Source: Bacteroidota bacterium | GTDB lineage: Bacteria; Bacteroidota; Bacteroidia; UKL13-3 | Assembly: GCA_027482225.1 (NCBI GenBank) | Contig: JAIXWD010000016.1 | Coordinates: 330,050 to 394,049 of the forward strand | DNA: 64,000 nt | Reading direction: 5' to 3' | Shown: in pieces, positions 1-9,249 of the stretch | Layout: each line of letters begins with the position of its first letter | Numbering within the stretch: the stretch's first letter is position 1 | The notes under the pieces: generated by a model | What the model saw: only the letters and a program-made list of their open reading frames with translations | What the model was told of the DNA's origin: nothing | Database searches by the model: none | Position numbers and translations under genes: made by a program

Positions 1-92
1 TTTATATAATTGTAAAATTACGGTACAATTATTTAAACCAAAATTGCGTTATATTCACACCAAATTACAAACCTGTATACCTTAACCTAATT

Positions 93-275
93 GTGAAACA
101 ACTACTTATTATGTTGTTGTGCTTTTCTGTTTATCAAATAAAAGCGCAGCAATCTTCAAGTTTAAAGGGTACTTTACAAGATACGACAGATTTTAAATCG
201 GTAGCTTATGCTGGTGTAATGGTTATCAACCCAACTGATTCAACGCTAATATTTCTGTGCAATTCATTTGAATGA
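93..275 (+). pseudogene. N-terminal remnant of a carboxypeptidase-regulatory-like outer-membrane protein
   Basis: A 60-codon frame starting with GTG encodes a clear Sec signal peptide (about residues 1-18, ending KAQ) followed by the opening of a carboxypeptidase-regulatory-like (CarboxypepD_reg) beta-sandwich: an SLKGTLQD strand and a DSTLIF strand. In intact Bacteroidota proteins this fold goes on for about 80 residues and then into a beta-barrel. Here the frame stops right after the DSTLIF strand with no barrel, so I read it as a truncated gene. Such proteins are often encoded next to GLPGLI-family genes, and a GLPGLI fragment lies at 601-1050, which fits one decayed locus. A functional short exported peptide cannot be excluded. 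Confidence 0.5.
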
Positions 276-356
276 TTGTAATCAGATTAAGAAAGTTTTG
301 AAAAATAAATAAATTACGTATAATTGAATACTAATTTATATTAAACCCAAAAAGTT

Positions 357-568
357 ATGAAAAAACTAGCTGTAGTAATTATCCTAGGACTAACATTAAA
401 TTCCTTTACTACCCCAACTTTAATTAAAAATGATTCATCCAAAACTTATGGAGTGTCAACATGGTCAATGTTTTAAAATCAAAGATGACGGTAAGCGATG
501 CAGAAATTGCGCTCAACAAGGAAGTAATTATTGCTGGTCACACAGATAATAATCGTCAAGGATATTAA
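357..568 (+). pseudogene. small exported peptide gene, probably frameshifted
   Basis: An ATG at 357 opens a 39-codon frame with a signal peptide (MKKLAVVIILGLTL) that stops at 474-476. A second frame starting at an ATG at 461 continues for 35 codons to a TAA at 566-568 with protein-like composition. The two overlap around 461-476, so a single indel there would join them into a roughly 70-residue secreted protein. A hairpin terminator follows 13 bases downstream, which supports this being one transcription unit. I recognise no family. It is also possible that only the first frame is translated. Confidence 0.3.
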
Positions 569-580
569 GAAAATAAAAAA

Positions 581-612
581 GCCATCAAAATATTTATTGA
601 TGGTTTTTTTTT
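581..612 (+). terminator. hairpin terminator after the small exported gene
   Basis: Arms CCATCAA (582-588) and TTGATGG (597-603) enclose an 8-base loop and are followed by a run of nine T residues. This is a classic intrinsic terminator for the + strand. The GLPGLI fragment frame opens inside it, which shows that fragment has no promoter or start of its own here. Confidence 0.7.
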
Positions 613-1050
613 GAAAGCGACAGCTCCTGGGTAAACCGCACGGTTTATGATAAATCATATTTAATTACTGATTCAATTTCAAAACCCATTTGGAAGCTAA
701 CAGGGGAGTACCGCGAAATAGCTGGTTTTACTTGTCGTAAGGCTACTACCATTGTTTACGATTCGGTTTATGTCATTGCATTTTATACTGATGCCATTCC
801 ATTAAGCGGTGGCCCAGATCTTTTTGCTGGATTGCCTGGAATGATTTTAGGTATTGCAATACCTCGAATGCATACCACCATTTTTGCCACTAAGATAAAT
901 ACGACTGTATTAAACGAAGTTGATTTTGTTTTTAAAACACCCAAGAAGGCTTTGAAAGTGAACAGAGAAGGTTATAGAAAAGATTTATCTACGAATACCG
1001 AAAGATGGGGTAAATATGGCAATAGGTTTGTATTAAAGGCTATGTTTTAA
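601..1050 (+). pseudogene. C-terminal half of a GLPGLI-family protein
   Basis: The frame opens after a stop at 598-600 and reads 149 codons to the TAA at 1048-1050. It carries the family hallmarks: an IWKLTGEYREIAGFTCRKA segment, a W/FYT..IP strand, a GGP..F segment and the signature GLPGMILGI. GLPGLI proteins are usually about 250-300 residues with a signal peptide; the N-terminal half and signal peptide are missing and the frame begins inside a terminator. I therefore read this as a 5'-truncated gene. The function of the family is unknown. Confidence 0.75.
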
Positions 1051-1070
1051 ATAAGGTAATGTATAGCTAA

Positions 1071-1107
1071 AAAAATCCCCGGATATTCCAAGGATACCCG
1101 GGGATTT
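1071..1107. terminator. strong bidirectional terminator
   Basis: Arms AATCCCCGG and CCGGGGATT pair across a 15-base loop, with A-rich sequence on the left and T-rich on the right. It lies between the convergent ends of the GLPGLI fragment (+) and hppA (-), so it can end transcription from both sides. Confidence 0.8.
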
Positions 1108-1125
1108 ATATTTAATCTCGATAGT

Positions 1126-3639
1126 TTATTTACTTTCTTTATCGCAGCAATCTTTTTTAGCTGAACTTTTGTGTGACTCCACACATTTATCATCACAGCT
1201 TTTTTCGCAAGCTTCGTCATCTTCGCATCCTTTGGTACAACCTTCCATGCAAGCACCTTTCATTTCGGCACTGCACATTTCTTTGCATTTAGCTTCGTCA
1301 AATTTACCATCGGCACCATACATACTTAAGCATTTTTCTTTTTGCTCAGGTGTGCATTTCATTTCATCGCAATAAGCTGCACATTCCTCTTTAGTCATGG
1401 TTTTACATTTGCTAAGTTCGCAATTGCCCATTTTCATATCGCATGATTCGTAGTTCATATCGCAACTAGCATCCATGTTTGCATGACATTCCATTTTCTC
1501 GCCATGCATCATTGTTTTATCAGCGCTACCACCTGTAACAGCAATATAAGGAGCAATAACCAATGATACGATAGACATTAATTTAATTAAGATATTCATA
1601 GATGGACCAGAAGTATCTTTAAAAGGATCACCTACAGTATCACCTGTAACAGATGCTTTGTGTGGCTCTGATTTTTTATAAAACATTTCACCATTAATTT
1701 CCACACCTTTTTCAAATGATTTTTTAGCGTTATCCCAAGCACCACCTGCGTTACTTTGGAAAATACCCATTAACACACCACTTACGGTAACACCAGCTAA
1801 TAAACCACCTAATACTTCAGGACCGAATAAGAATCCCACAATTACAGGAGTTAATAATGCAATTGCACCAGGCAACATCATTTCGCGAATAGAAGCTTTT
1901 GTAGAAATAGCAACACATTTTTCGTATTCAGGTTTGTCTTTATATTCCATAATACCCGGGATTTCACGGAACTGACGTCTTACTTCTTGAACCATATCCA
2001 TAGCGGCTTTTCCTACAGCTTGAATACATAAAGCAGAGAAAATAAATGGTATCATACCACCCACAAATAAACCGGCCAATACATTTGCCTTGTAAATATC
2101 AATGGCATCAATACCTGCAATACCCACAAACGCAGCAAACAAAGCCAACGATGTTAATGCAGCCGAAGCAATAGCAAAACCTTTACCTGTTGCAGCAGTT
2201 GTGTTACCAACTGCATCTAAGTTATCTGTACGCTCACGTACTTCAGGAGGTAGCTGGCTCATTTCTGCAATACCACCTGCGTTATCTGCAATTGGTCCGA
2301 AAGCATCAATAGCTAATTGCATAGCCGTTGTAGCCATCATACCAGCAGCAGCAATAGCTACACCGTATAAACCGGCAAAGTAGTATGATAACATGATACC
2401 ACCAGCTAAAGTTAAAATTGGAATAACAGTTGATTTCATACCTACAGATAATCCTCCGATAATATTTGTTGCATGACCGGTTGATGATTGTTGAATGATT
2501 GATAATACTGGAGCTTTTCCCATTGCGGTGTAATACTCAGTAACAATACTCATAATTGCACCAACTACAGTACCAACTACAATAGCATAAAACACATTTA
2601 GTTTAGAGAATTCATATCCACGTAGGTTTAATGTTTCTGGAAGCATGATATCTACAATAAAATATGATGCTATTACGGTTAATAACATTGATGACCAGTT
2701 ACCTAAGTTTAATGCGTTTTGTACGTTTGATTTATCATCTTTAATGGTTACAAACCAAGTACCTACGATTGAGAATAAGATACCTAAACCACAAATTACC
2801 ATAGGTAATAATATTGGCGACATACCGCCATAGTTATCGGTTACTTTAATTTCTTGTCCTAAAACCATTGTTGCTAGAATGGTAGCTACATAAGAACCGA
2901 ATAAATCGGCACCCATACCTGCTACGTCACCTACGTTATCACCTACGTTATCTGCAATAGTGGCAGGGTTACGCACGTCATCTTCAGGAATACCAGCTTC
3001 CACTTTACCCACTAAATCAGCACCTACGTCAGCAGCTTTGGTATATATACCACCACCAACACGTGCAAACAAAGCAATTGATTCAGCACCCAAACTAAAT
3101 CCAGTTAACACCTCAATTGAGGTTATCACTGTATTCTCACCTAAATCGGCAAAAATACTTAGGAAGGCAACAAATAAACCACCTAAGCCCAATACTGCAA
3201 GTCCGGCAACACCAAGTCCCATAACAGTACCACCCGTAAACGAAACTTTTAATGCTTGCTTTAAGCTAGTACGTGCTGCTTGTGTAGTACGAACATTAGC
3301 TTTGGTAGCCACTTTCATGCCTATATAACCCGCTGTTGCAGAAAATACGGCACCGATAATAAATGCTATTGATATAATCCAACTAGAGTGGATTGCTCTT
3401 CCATTAACTTCATGAATAGAACCTGAATAGGCTAATAATGCTGCTGCAAAAGCAACGAAAATGCTTAATACTTTCCATTCAGCTTTTAAAAATGCCATAG
3501 CACCATCGGCAATATAGCCCGCTAATTCTTGCATGTTTTTGTCACCTGCGTCTTGCTTGTTTACCCAAGCACTTTTAATGGCCATCACCAGAAGACCAAC
3601 TACCCCTAAAGCGGGAATCAAGTAAATAATGTTTTCCAT
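1126..3639 (-). CDS. hppA: membrane-bound ion-translocating pyrophosphatase with Cys/Met-rich tail
   Basis: This 837-residue integral membrane protein couples pyrophosphate hydrolysis to Na+ and/or H+ export. The DVGADLVGK pyrophosphate-binding motif is at about residues 204-212, followed by the conserved [15 protein letters not shown] segment. The [10 protein letters not shown] motif at 478-487 has Ala where K+-independent enzymes have Lys, which predicts the K+-dependent class. The sequence does not settle whether Na+, H+ or both are pumped. The family core ends near residue 705. After it comes a hydrophilic tail of about 120 residues (roughly 718-837) with 19 cysteines, many Met, Lys, Asp and Glu, ending DCCDKESK, which is not part of the usual fold. 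It is a single gene, with a shared terminator on its downstream side. Confidence 0.95.
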   Translation of the reverse strand: MENIIYLIPALGVVGLLVMAIKSAWVNKQDAGDKNMQELAGYIADGAMAFLKAEWKVLSIFVAFAAALLAYSGSIHEVNGRAIHSSWIISIAFIIGAVFSATAGYIGMKVATKANVRTTQAARTSLKQALKVSFTGGTVMGLGVAGLAVLGLGGLFVAFLSIFADLGENTVITSIEVLTGFSLGAESIALFARVGGGIYTKAADVGADLVGKVEAGIPEDDVRNPATIADNVGDNVGDVAGMGADLFGSYVATILATMVLGQEIKVTDNYGGMSPILLPMVICGLGILFSIVGTWFVTIKDDKSNVQNALNLGNWSSMLLTVIASYFIVDIMLPETLNLRGYEFSKLNVFYAIVVGTVVGAIMSIVTEYYTAMGKAPVLSIIQQSSTGHATNIIGGLSVGMKSTVIPILTLAGGIMLSYYFAGLYGVAIAAAGMMATTAMQLAIDAFGPIADNAGGIAEMSQLPPEVRERTDNLDAVGNTTAATGKGFAIASAALTSLALFAAFVGIAGIDAIDIYKANVLAGLFVGGMIPFIFSALCIQAVGKAAMDMVQEVRRQFREIPGIMEYKDKPEYEKCVAISTKASIREMMLPGAIALLTPVIVGFLFGPEVLGGLLAGVTVSGVLMGIFQSNAGGAWDNAKKSFEKGVEINGEMFYKKSEPHKASVTGDTVGDPFKDTSGPSMNILIKLMSIVSLVIAPYIAVTGGSADKTMMHGEKMECHANMDASCDMNYESCDMKMGNCELSKCKTMTKEECAAYCDEMKCTPEQKEKCLSMYGADGKFDEAKCKEMCSAEMKGACMEGCTKGCEDDEACEKSCDDKCVESHKSSAKKDCCDKESK

Positions 3640-3668
3640 CTACTATATTATATATTGTTTATTTTGAA

Positions 3669-3676
3669 CAAAAATA
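3669..3676 (-). promoter_or_regulatory. -7 promoter box for hppA
   Basis: TATTTTTG on the minus strand matches the Bacteroidota -7 consensus TAnnTTTG and lies 29 bases before the hppA start codon. I see no good -33 TTG at standard spacing, so the call rests on the -7 box alone. Confidence 0.4.
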
Positions 3677-3721
3677 TAATTAAATTCCATTTTTGAAAGT
3701 GTTAACCATTAACATGTACTT

Positions 3722-4546
3722 ATGAAGAGAATAATTATACTCATAAAAATAACCATCTTAACTATAAATTTTGCTTATTCACAAGGGATTAATGGTGTTT
3801 TTGGTGCAGAATCAGGTATGTTGGGTGGTTGTAATGCATTGTTATCCAATGCTTTTTCTGTTGTAAATAATCCTGCTATTGTAAGTGACTTAAAAAAGTG
3901 TCAAGCAGGTGTATTTGGTGAAAAACGTTTTGGACAAAAAGAGTTAGGGACAAGTAATTTTAGCATCGCAGTGCCTAATAAGTGGGTTGATTTTGGTGCT
4001 GCAGTTTGTTTATATGGTTTTGATAAGTTTAATCAGCAACGGTTTGTTTTATCAGCTGCAAAAAAATTAGCACCAACATTAGCCTTGGGTGTTCAACTTA
4101 ATTATTTAAATACTAGCATTGGCGAATACGGTAATTCTGGAGCCTGGGTTTTAGGTGCTGGAATATATTATCAGCCTATTTCAAAAATTAAAGTAGCGTT
4201 TATGCTTTTTAACCCAAATCAAGAACAACTCAGCAATAAGGTAAGTGATAATGTTCCAACTTATGCGAGGTTTGGTTTAAGTTATAAAGTTAATGAAAAA
4301 GTAGATATATTGGTGGAATCTGAACAAGGCCTCGAGCAAAAAACTATTTTCCGATCAGGAATAAAATACCATTTAAATAAACGCATCGGTTTTGGAGTTG
4401 GCGCTTCATCTCAACCGGTATTACTCACATTTGGTGCAACTATACAAGCTAATAAACTAGCTATAGATATAGCTGCACAGGTTCATCAAGTTTTGGGTGT
4501 TATTCCTCAGTTTAGTTTAATATTACCTATAGCAACTCAAAACTAA
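3722..4546 (+). CDS. PorQ/PorV-like outer-membrane beta-barrel protein
   Basis: The 274-residue product has a signal peptide (about 1-20, ending AYS) and then short alternating amphipathic strands with many Gly and aromatic residues to the C-terminus. The opening GINGVFGAESGMLGGCNAL and the following VVNNPA segment resemble the small FadL-like barrels of the PorQ/PorV/UPF0164 kind, which in Bacteroidota serve T9SS or lipid-related roles. I cannot assign a substrate. It lies 3 bases upstream of the HhH/barrel gene on the same strand, so the two are almost certainly co-transcribed and may act together at the outer membrane. Confidence 0.6.
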   Translation: MKRIIILIKITILTINFAYSQGINGVFGAESGMLGGCNALLSNAFSVVNNPAIVSDLKKCQAGVFGEKRFGQKELGTSNFSIAVPNKWVDFGAAVCLYGFDKFNQQRFVLSAAKKLAPTLALGVQLNYLNTSIGEYGNSGAWVLGAGIYYQPISKIKVAFMLFNPNQEQLSNKVSDNVPTYARFGLSYKVNEKVDILVESEQGLEQKTIFRSGIKYHLNKRIGFGVGASSQPVLLTFGATIQANKLAIDIAAQVHQVLGVIPQFSLILPIATQN

Positions 4547-4549
4547 AAC

Positions 4550-6628
4550 ATGCTTGTAATTAGGTTATATTTTTTATTTGGGTTGATCTTGTTGATGTGT
4601 ACAAAAACATCTGCACAAAATAACCGCGAATCGGATGAAAAAGTAATTGCCGATTTATTAGAACGACTGATTGAAAATACTGAAGCTACTTTAGATTATA
4701 CAGATTTACAAGACCAACTAGAACAATATAATCGCAATAAATTAAACCTGAATAAAGCATCGCGAGAGCAGTTACAACGTTTAATTTTTTTAGACGAAAA
4801 TCATATCAACGCAATCATTAATCACCGAATTAAGTTTGGCGATTTTCTTAATCTTTTTGAACTGCAATCTATTGAAGCATTAGATGAGAGTAGTATTTAT
4901 TACTTAACTTATTTTGTTACGGTTGATGAGAATTGGATGGAAAACCAAACTACATTTTTACAAATGCTGATGAAAGGTAAGCACGAGTTTATAGGCTTAT
5001 ACGATACAGAAATGCAACAACGTGAGGGTTACAACAAAGAACGCATAAAAGAAGGTAAGACTTATTACTTAGGTAACCCCGATAGGTATGTATTTAGATA
5101 TAGATTTAGTTATGGGAATAGGCTAACTTTTGGATACACTGCTGAAAAGGATATGGGTGAGCAATTTGGCCAAGGTGCACAACCTTATGGTTTTGATTTT
5201 AACTCGTTACACTTTTATTACAAGCCTCGCAAGTCTATAGTTAAAACCATTGCCGTTGGCGATTATCAGGTAAATTTTGGTCAAGGGTTAACATTTGGGT
5301 CAGGACTAGCTGCTCGTAAAAGTGCATTTGTTATGAACGTGCGCAGAAGTTACATGCCCATAAGGCCTTTTAGATCCTTAAACGAAAATGAGTTTATGCG
5401 TGGTGCTGCCGTAACTTTAGCAAAAGAAAAATGGCAAGTGGTTTTATTTGGCAGTGGAAAATACATCAGCACAAACTTTAATGCTGATGATACTTTGCAA
5501 GGTGATGATATTTTTAGTAGTGTAAGTTTAACTGGTTTGCACCGCACGGCAAGTGAAGTAAGCAAAAAGCAAAATGTTTTTCAAACCATATATGGGGGTA
5601 ACGTTCGTTGGTTATTAAAAAACGGACAGGTGGGTTTAACCCATGTGCAAACCCAATATAAAATAACATTTTTGCCAGGTGATAAACCTTATCAGTTATA
5701 CAATTTTAGTGGCACCGATTTGGATAATACTGGCATTGATTATAATTTACAGTGGCGCAATTTCAACTTTTTTGGAGAGGGTTCACGCATTTCAAACAAT
5801 GCATTTGCAGTTACTTCGGGCATGTTAATTTCGCTTGATGCAAATTTGGATGTAGTGATTTTATACCGAAATTTTGCAAAGGATTATCAAACTACTTTTG
5901 CCAATTCGTTTGCCGAAAACAGTGATACAAGAAACGAACAAGGAATTTATACAGGAGCATCATTACGCATTACCCGCAAGTGGTTACTTAATTCTTATAT
6001 AGATTTTTACCAAAGTAAATGGTTGCGTTATTTGGTTGATGGGCCAAGCAGAGGTTTTGATTTTTTAAGTGAGTTGCAATACATTCCATCAAAAACAGCA
6101 CAATTCTATGTTAGATTTAGACAAGAAATTAAAGGTCGTAACCAAATTAACAATAACGATCAGGTTGATTACATTAGTTTGCAAACCAGAAATGTTTATA
6201 GATTTAATGCACAATATAAGGTAAGTTTAAATTTAAGTGCTAAAAGTCGATTAGAGGTGGTAACTTTTAGTGACGATATCAATAAAAATCAAACCGGAAC
6301 TTTGTTGTTACAAGATTTGAATTTAAGTTTACCACGCAAAAAAGTAGCATTAATTTTGCGAATGGCTTATTTTACAGTAGATGATTTTAATTCACGAGTT
6401 TATGCTGCCGAAAATGATGTATTATATCAATATGCTGTGCCTTTGTATCAAAATAGCGGTGTTAGGTATTATGCTGTAGCAAGGGTAAAAGTTAATCGTA
6501 AGTTGGAGTTGTGGTTTAAATACAGCCAAACCCGTTACAGCAATATCAATACAATTAGTAGTGGTTTAGAGCAAATTAATGGCAATACACTAAACGATTT
6601 ACGTATACAGTTAAAGCTTATGTTATAA
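4550..6628 (+). CDS. helix-hairpin-helix protein fused to an outer-membrane-like beta-barrel
   Basis: This 692-residue protein has a signal peptide (about 1-22) and then a ComEA-like helix-hairpin-helix region at about residues 55-125: an LNLNKASREQL repeat and an INHRIKFGDFLNLFEL repeat. From about residue 150 to the end it is beta-rich, with repeated aromatic strand ends and a terminal strand ending in LKLML, as expected for an outer-membrane barrel. HhH units of this kind bind DNA in ComEA, so an exported HhH domain on a barrel suggests DNA contact or uptake at the surface, but this is inference; in Bacteroidota such proteins are simply called HhH domain proteins. It is the second gene of a tight pair. 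Confidence 0.7.
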   Translation: MLVIRLYFLFGLILLMCTKTSAQNNRESDEKVIADLLERLIENTEATLDYTDLQDQLEQYNRNKLNLNKASREQLQRLIFLDENHINAIINHRIKFGDFLNLFELQSIEALDESSIYYLTYFVTVDENWMENQTTFLQMLMKGKHEFIGLYDTEMQQREGYNKERIKEGKTYYLGNPDRYVFRYRFSYGNRLTFGYTAEKDMGEQFGQGAQPYGFDFNSLHFYYKPRKSIVKTIAVGDYQVNFGQGLTFGSGLAARKSAFVMNVRRSYMPIRPFRSLNENEFMRGAAVTLAKEKWQVVLFGSGKYISTNFNADDTLQGDDIFSSVSLTGLHRTASEVSKKQNVFQTIYGGNVRWLLKNGQVGLTHVQTQYKITFLPGDKPYQLYNFSGTDLDNTGIDYNLQWRNFNFFGEGSRISNNAFAVTSGMLISLDANLDVVILYRNFAKDYQTTFANSFAENSDTRNEQGIYTGASLRITRKWLLNSYIDFYQSKWLRYLVDGPSRGFDFLSELQYIPSKTAQFYVRFRQEIKGRNQINNNDQVDYISLQTRNVYRFNAQYKVSLNLSAKSRLEVVTFSDDINKNQTGTLLLQDLNLSLPRKKVALILRMAYFTVDDFNSRVYAAENDVLYQYAVPLYQNSGVRYYAVARVKVNRKLELWFKYSQTRYSNINTISSGLEQINGNTLNDLRIQLKLML

Positions 6629-6697
6629 GCATAGTAACGGTTTATTATATAAACATCTATGTGATAAAAATTCTTTATAAAATATCACCCATAAATG

Positions 6698-6705
6698 TAC
6701 ATTTG
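6698..6705 (+). promoter_or_regulatory. -7 promoter box for the oxoamine synthase gene
   Basis: TACATTTG is a perfect TAnnTTTG match, 23 bases before the ATG at 6729. No clear -33 TTG is present at the usual distance. Confidence 0.45.
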
Positions 6706-6728
6706 TCCCAAGTTATCATAAAGTTAAC

Positions 6729-7985
6729 ATGGATATTTTCGAAAAATTACAGAAAAAAGCAGGTCCATTAGGACAACATGCCGATGATGCATACGGCTAT
6801 TATATGTTCCCTCGTTTAGAAGGAGCTATTGGTCCACGTATGACATTCCGTGGAAAAGAGATGTTAAACTGGAGTTTAAACAACTATTTAGGTTTGGCTA
6901 ATCACCCTGAGGTGCGTAAGGCAGATGCTGAAGCAGCAGCTGATTATGGTTTAGCCTACCCGATGGGTGCGAGGATGATGAGTGGTAACTCTGTTTTTCA
7001 TGAGCAATTAGATAAAGAACTGGCCGAGTTTGTAGGTAAAGAAGATGCCGTATTATTAAACTATGGCTACCAAGGTATGGTTAGTGCCATTGATGCTCTG
7101 GTTGATAGACATGATGTAATTGTATATGATGCCGAAAGTCATGCTTGTATTGTAGACGGTGTGCGTTTACACATGGGTAAACGTTTTTTATATAAACACA
7201 ACGATGCTGCAAGTTTAGAAACACAATTAATACGTGCTAAAAAATTAACAGACGAAACCGGTGGTGGTATTTTGGTTATTACCGAAGGTGTTTTTGGTAT
7301 GACAGGTTCGCAAGGAAACGTTGCAGAAATTATTGAATTGAAGAAGAAATATGATTTCCGTTTGTTTGTAGATGATGCACATGGTTTTGGTTCTATAGGC
7401 AAAGGTGGAAGAGGAATAGGTTTTGAGCAAGATTGTAATGATGGTATAGATGTATACTTCGGCACATTTGCAAAAAGTATGGCATTAATAGGCGGATTTG
7501 TTGCAGCAAAAAAGGAAGTAATTAAATATTTAAGATACAATTTACGTTCTCAAATTTATGCGAAAAGTGTACCTATGCCGATTGTAAAAGGCGCATTAAA
7601 GCGTTTAGAGTTAATTCGTAATCACCCTGAATATAAAGAGCAACTTTGGACCATCGTTCGTGCTTTACAAGGTGGATTAAAAGAAAAAGGATTTGATATT
7701 GGCCACACCAATACCATGGTTACACCGGTAATGATGAAAGGTACTGTAGGCGAGGCAACAGGAGTTGTGCACGATTTACGTGAGAACTTCGGAATCTTCT
7801 GCTCTGTTGTGGTTTACCCAGTAATACCAAAGGGGATGATATTGTTGCGTTTAATTCCTACAGCGGTGCATACTTTAGCTGATGTAGAAGAAACCATCAA
7901 TGCATTTGGTGCAATACGTAGCAAATTAGAAAGTGGCGCCTACCGAATGGAGCAAGGAATTGTGGCCATGGGCGAACAACACTAA
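6729..7985 (+). CDS. alpha-oxoamine synthase, PLP-dependent (serine palmitoyltransferase/KBL-like)
   Basis: The 418-residue fold-type I PLP enzyme belongs to the alpha-oxoamine synthases, which condense an amino acid with an acyl-CoA and release CO2. Visible family elements are the LNNYLGL strand near residue 50, the ESHAC pocket, the VDDAHGFG cofactor Asp-His motif, and FGTFAKSMA carrying the Schiff-base lysine near residue 254. Relatives include serine palmitoyltransferase (sphingolipids), 2-amino-3-ketobutyrate CoA ligase and 8-amino-7-oxononanoate synthase. Bacteroidota often carry this roughly 420-residue form. No biotin or threonine-degradation genes are adjacent, so a sphingolipid-type role is a reasonable but unproven guess. 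It has its own promoter box and terminator. Confidence 0.8.
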   Translation: MDIFEKLQKKAGPLGQHADDAYGYYMFPRLEGAIGPRMTFRGKEMLNWSLNNYLGLANHPEVRKADAEAAADYGLAYPMGARMMSGNSVFHEQLDKELAEFVGKEDAVLLNYGYQGMVSAIDALVDRHDVIVYDAESHACIVDGVRLHMGKRFLYKHNDAASLETQLIRAKKLTDETGGGILVITEGVFGMTGSQGNVAEIIELKKKYDFRLFVDDAHGFGSIGKGGRGIGFEQDCNDGIDVYFGTFAKSMALIGGFVAAKKEVIKYLRYNLRSQIYAKSVPMPIVKGALKRLELIRNHPEYKEQLWTIVRALQGGLKEKGFDIGHTNTMVTPVMMKGTVGEATGVVHDLRENFGIFCSVVVYPVIPKGMILLRLIPTAVHTLADVEETINAFGAIRSKLESGAYRMEQGIVAMGEQH

Positions 7986-8000
7986 TAAAATAATCTAGAT

Positions 8001-8043
8001 AAAAAAAAGGCTGTTTCATTTAATTGAAACAGCCTTTTTTATT
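8001..8043. terminator. bidirectional terminator
   Basis: Arms AAAGGCTGTTTCA and TGAAACAGCCTTT with a short AT loop are flanked by A and T runs. They separate the convergent oxoamine synthase (+) and desaturase (-) genes. Confidence 0.85.
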
Positions 8044-8064
8044 TGATGTTGATGTATAATGTTT

Positions 8065-9174
8065 TTAGTTGATAGCCGTGTTTGGGTTTGGCAATGTGCC
8101 AATTTCACGCATATATCTGAAATGGGATTGCAAAGCACTTAACAACGATTCGTTTTCAAGATAAGGTATGCCATGCTCTTCGGCAGTTTGTTTTACAATA
8201 TGCGAAAGGGCAGGGTAGTGCACATGACTAATTTTAGGAAACAAATGATGTTCTACCTGAAAGTTCAATCCACCAATGTACCAACTTAATACTTTACTTT
8301 TGCGGCTAAAATTAACCGTTGTGTTTAACTGATGTATGGCCCAATCATTTTCAATAATACCGTTAACGGGCATTGGATGAGCTGTTTGTTCTAATGTATG
8401 TGCTAATTGGAAAACAGTCGTTAAAATTATGCCTGCAACAAAGTGCATCAATAAAAAGCCACTAAGTATTTGTAAAACCGGAATATTAAAAATAACTATT
8501 GGCATTAAAATTACTGCCAAGAAGTAAAACACTTTTATTAAAATAATTTTGATAAGCGTATTGCGGTTTTCGCTTTCGCTACCGGGGTTTACACCACTTT
8601 TTGTAAACTGTGCATACTGAACAAAATCCTTTGCAAGTACCCAATAAAAAGTAAGTAAGCCATAAAAAAACATGGCATAAATCCATTGGAATTTGTGAAA
8701 CCATTTTGTTTTGGTATGAGGAGAAAACTTAAGTACCAAACGGTCTTCAATATCTTCATCAATGTGCGTAATATTTGTGTATGTGTGATGTAAAATATTA
8801 TGTTGAAGTTTCCAATTAAATACACTTCCTCCAACTAAATTAAGGGTATGTCCCATTAGAAAATTAACAGTTTTGTTTGATGAATATGCCCCATGATTAG
8901 CATCGTGCATAACACTCATACCAATACCTGCAAGACTCAAACCCATAATAAACCAAAGCATCATTGAAAAGCCAAGAGACGGTGTAAAATACAATAATGC
9001 TACAAAAGGCAAGATATACCCACTTAATAGTACCATGGTTTTAATTACCATAGTAGCATTAGCATGTTTACTCATTCCGTTATCGTTAAAGTATTTATCA
9101 ACCCTAGTTTTTAATACAGCAAAAAATGGAGACTTATCTTTAGGGACGAACTTTACTTGTTGTTTCTGATTCAT
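8065..9174 (-). CDS. membrane fatty acid (acyl-CoA/acyl-lipid) desaturase
   Basis: The 369-residue di-iron membrane desaturase shows all three histidine boxes in order: HDANHG near residue 90, HNILHH near 125, and QVEHH near 305. The QxxHH form of the last box is typical of front-end/linoleoyl-CoA-type desaturases, here without a fused cytochrome b5 domain. Four or more hydrophobic segments lie between the boxes. It introduces a double bond into membrane fatty acyl chains using O2 and an electron donor, which implies aerobic growth. It is a single gene on the minus strand with a terminator shared with its convergent neighbour. Substrate position cannot be read from the sequence. Confidence 0.88.
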   Translation of the reverse strand: MNQKQQVKFVPKDKSPFFAVLKTRVDKYFNDNGMSKHANATMVIKTMVLLSGYILPFVALLYFTPSLGFSMMLWFIMGLSLAGIGMSVMHDANHGAYSSNKTVNFLMGHTLNLVGGSVFNWKLQHNILHHTYTNITHIDEDIEDRLVLKFSPHTKTKWFHKFQWIYAMFFYGLLTFYWVLAKDFVQYAQFTKSGVNPGSESENRNTLIKIILIKVFYFLAVILMPIVIFNIPVLQILSGFLLMHFVAGIILTTVFQLAHTLEQTAHPMPVNGIIENDWAIHQLNTTVNFSRKSKVLSWYIGGLNFQVEHHLFPKISHVHYPALSHIVKQTAEEHGIPYLENESLLSALQSHFRYMREIGTLPNPNTAIN

Positions 9175-9249
9175 CTGTTTTTGAGTGGTGTTTTTTTAGC
9201 AGCACAATTTAAGTTTCTAACCTTAAAATTAAATAAAAGAATTGTCATT

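Noticed and set aside
2960-3328. 122-codon open frame on the + strand opposite hppA
   Set aside because: Its composition mirrors the conserved hppA codons on the other strand; no signal, motif or spacing supports it.
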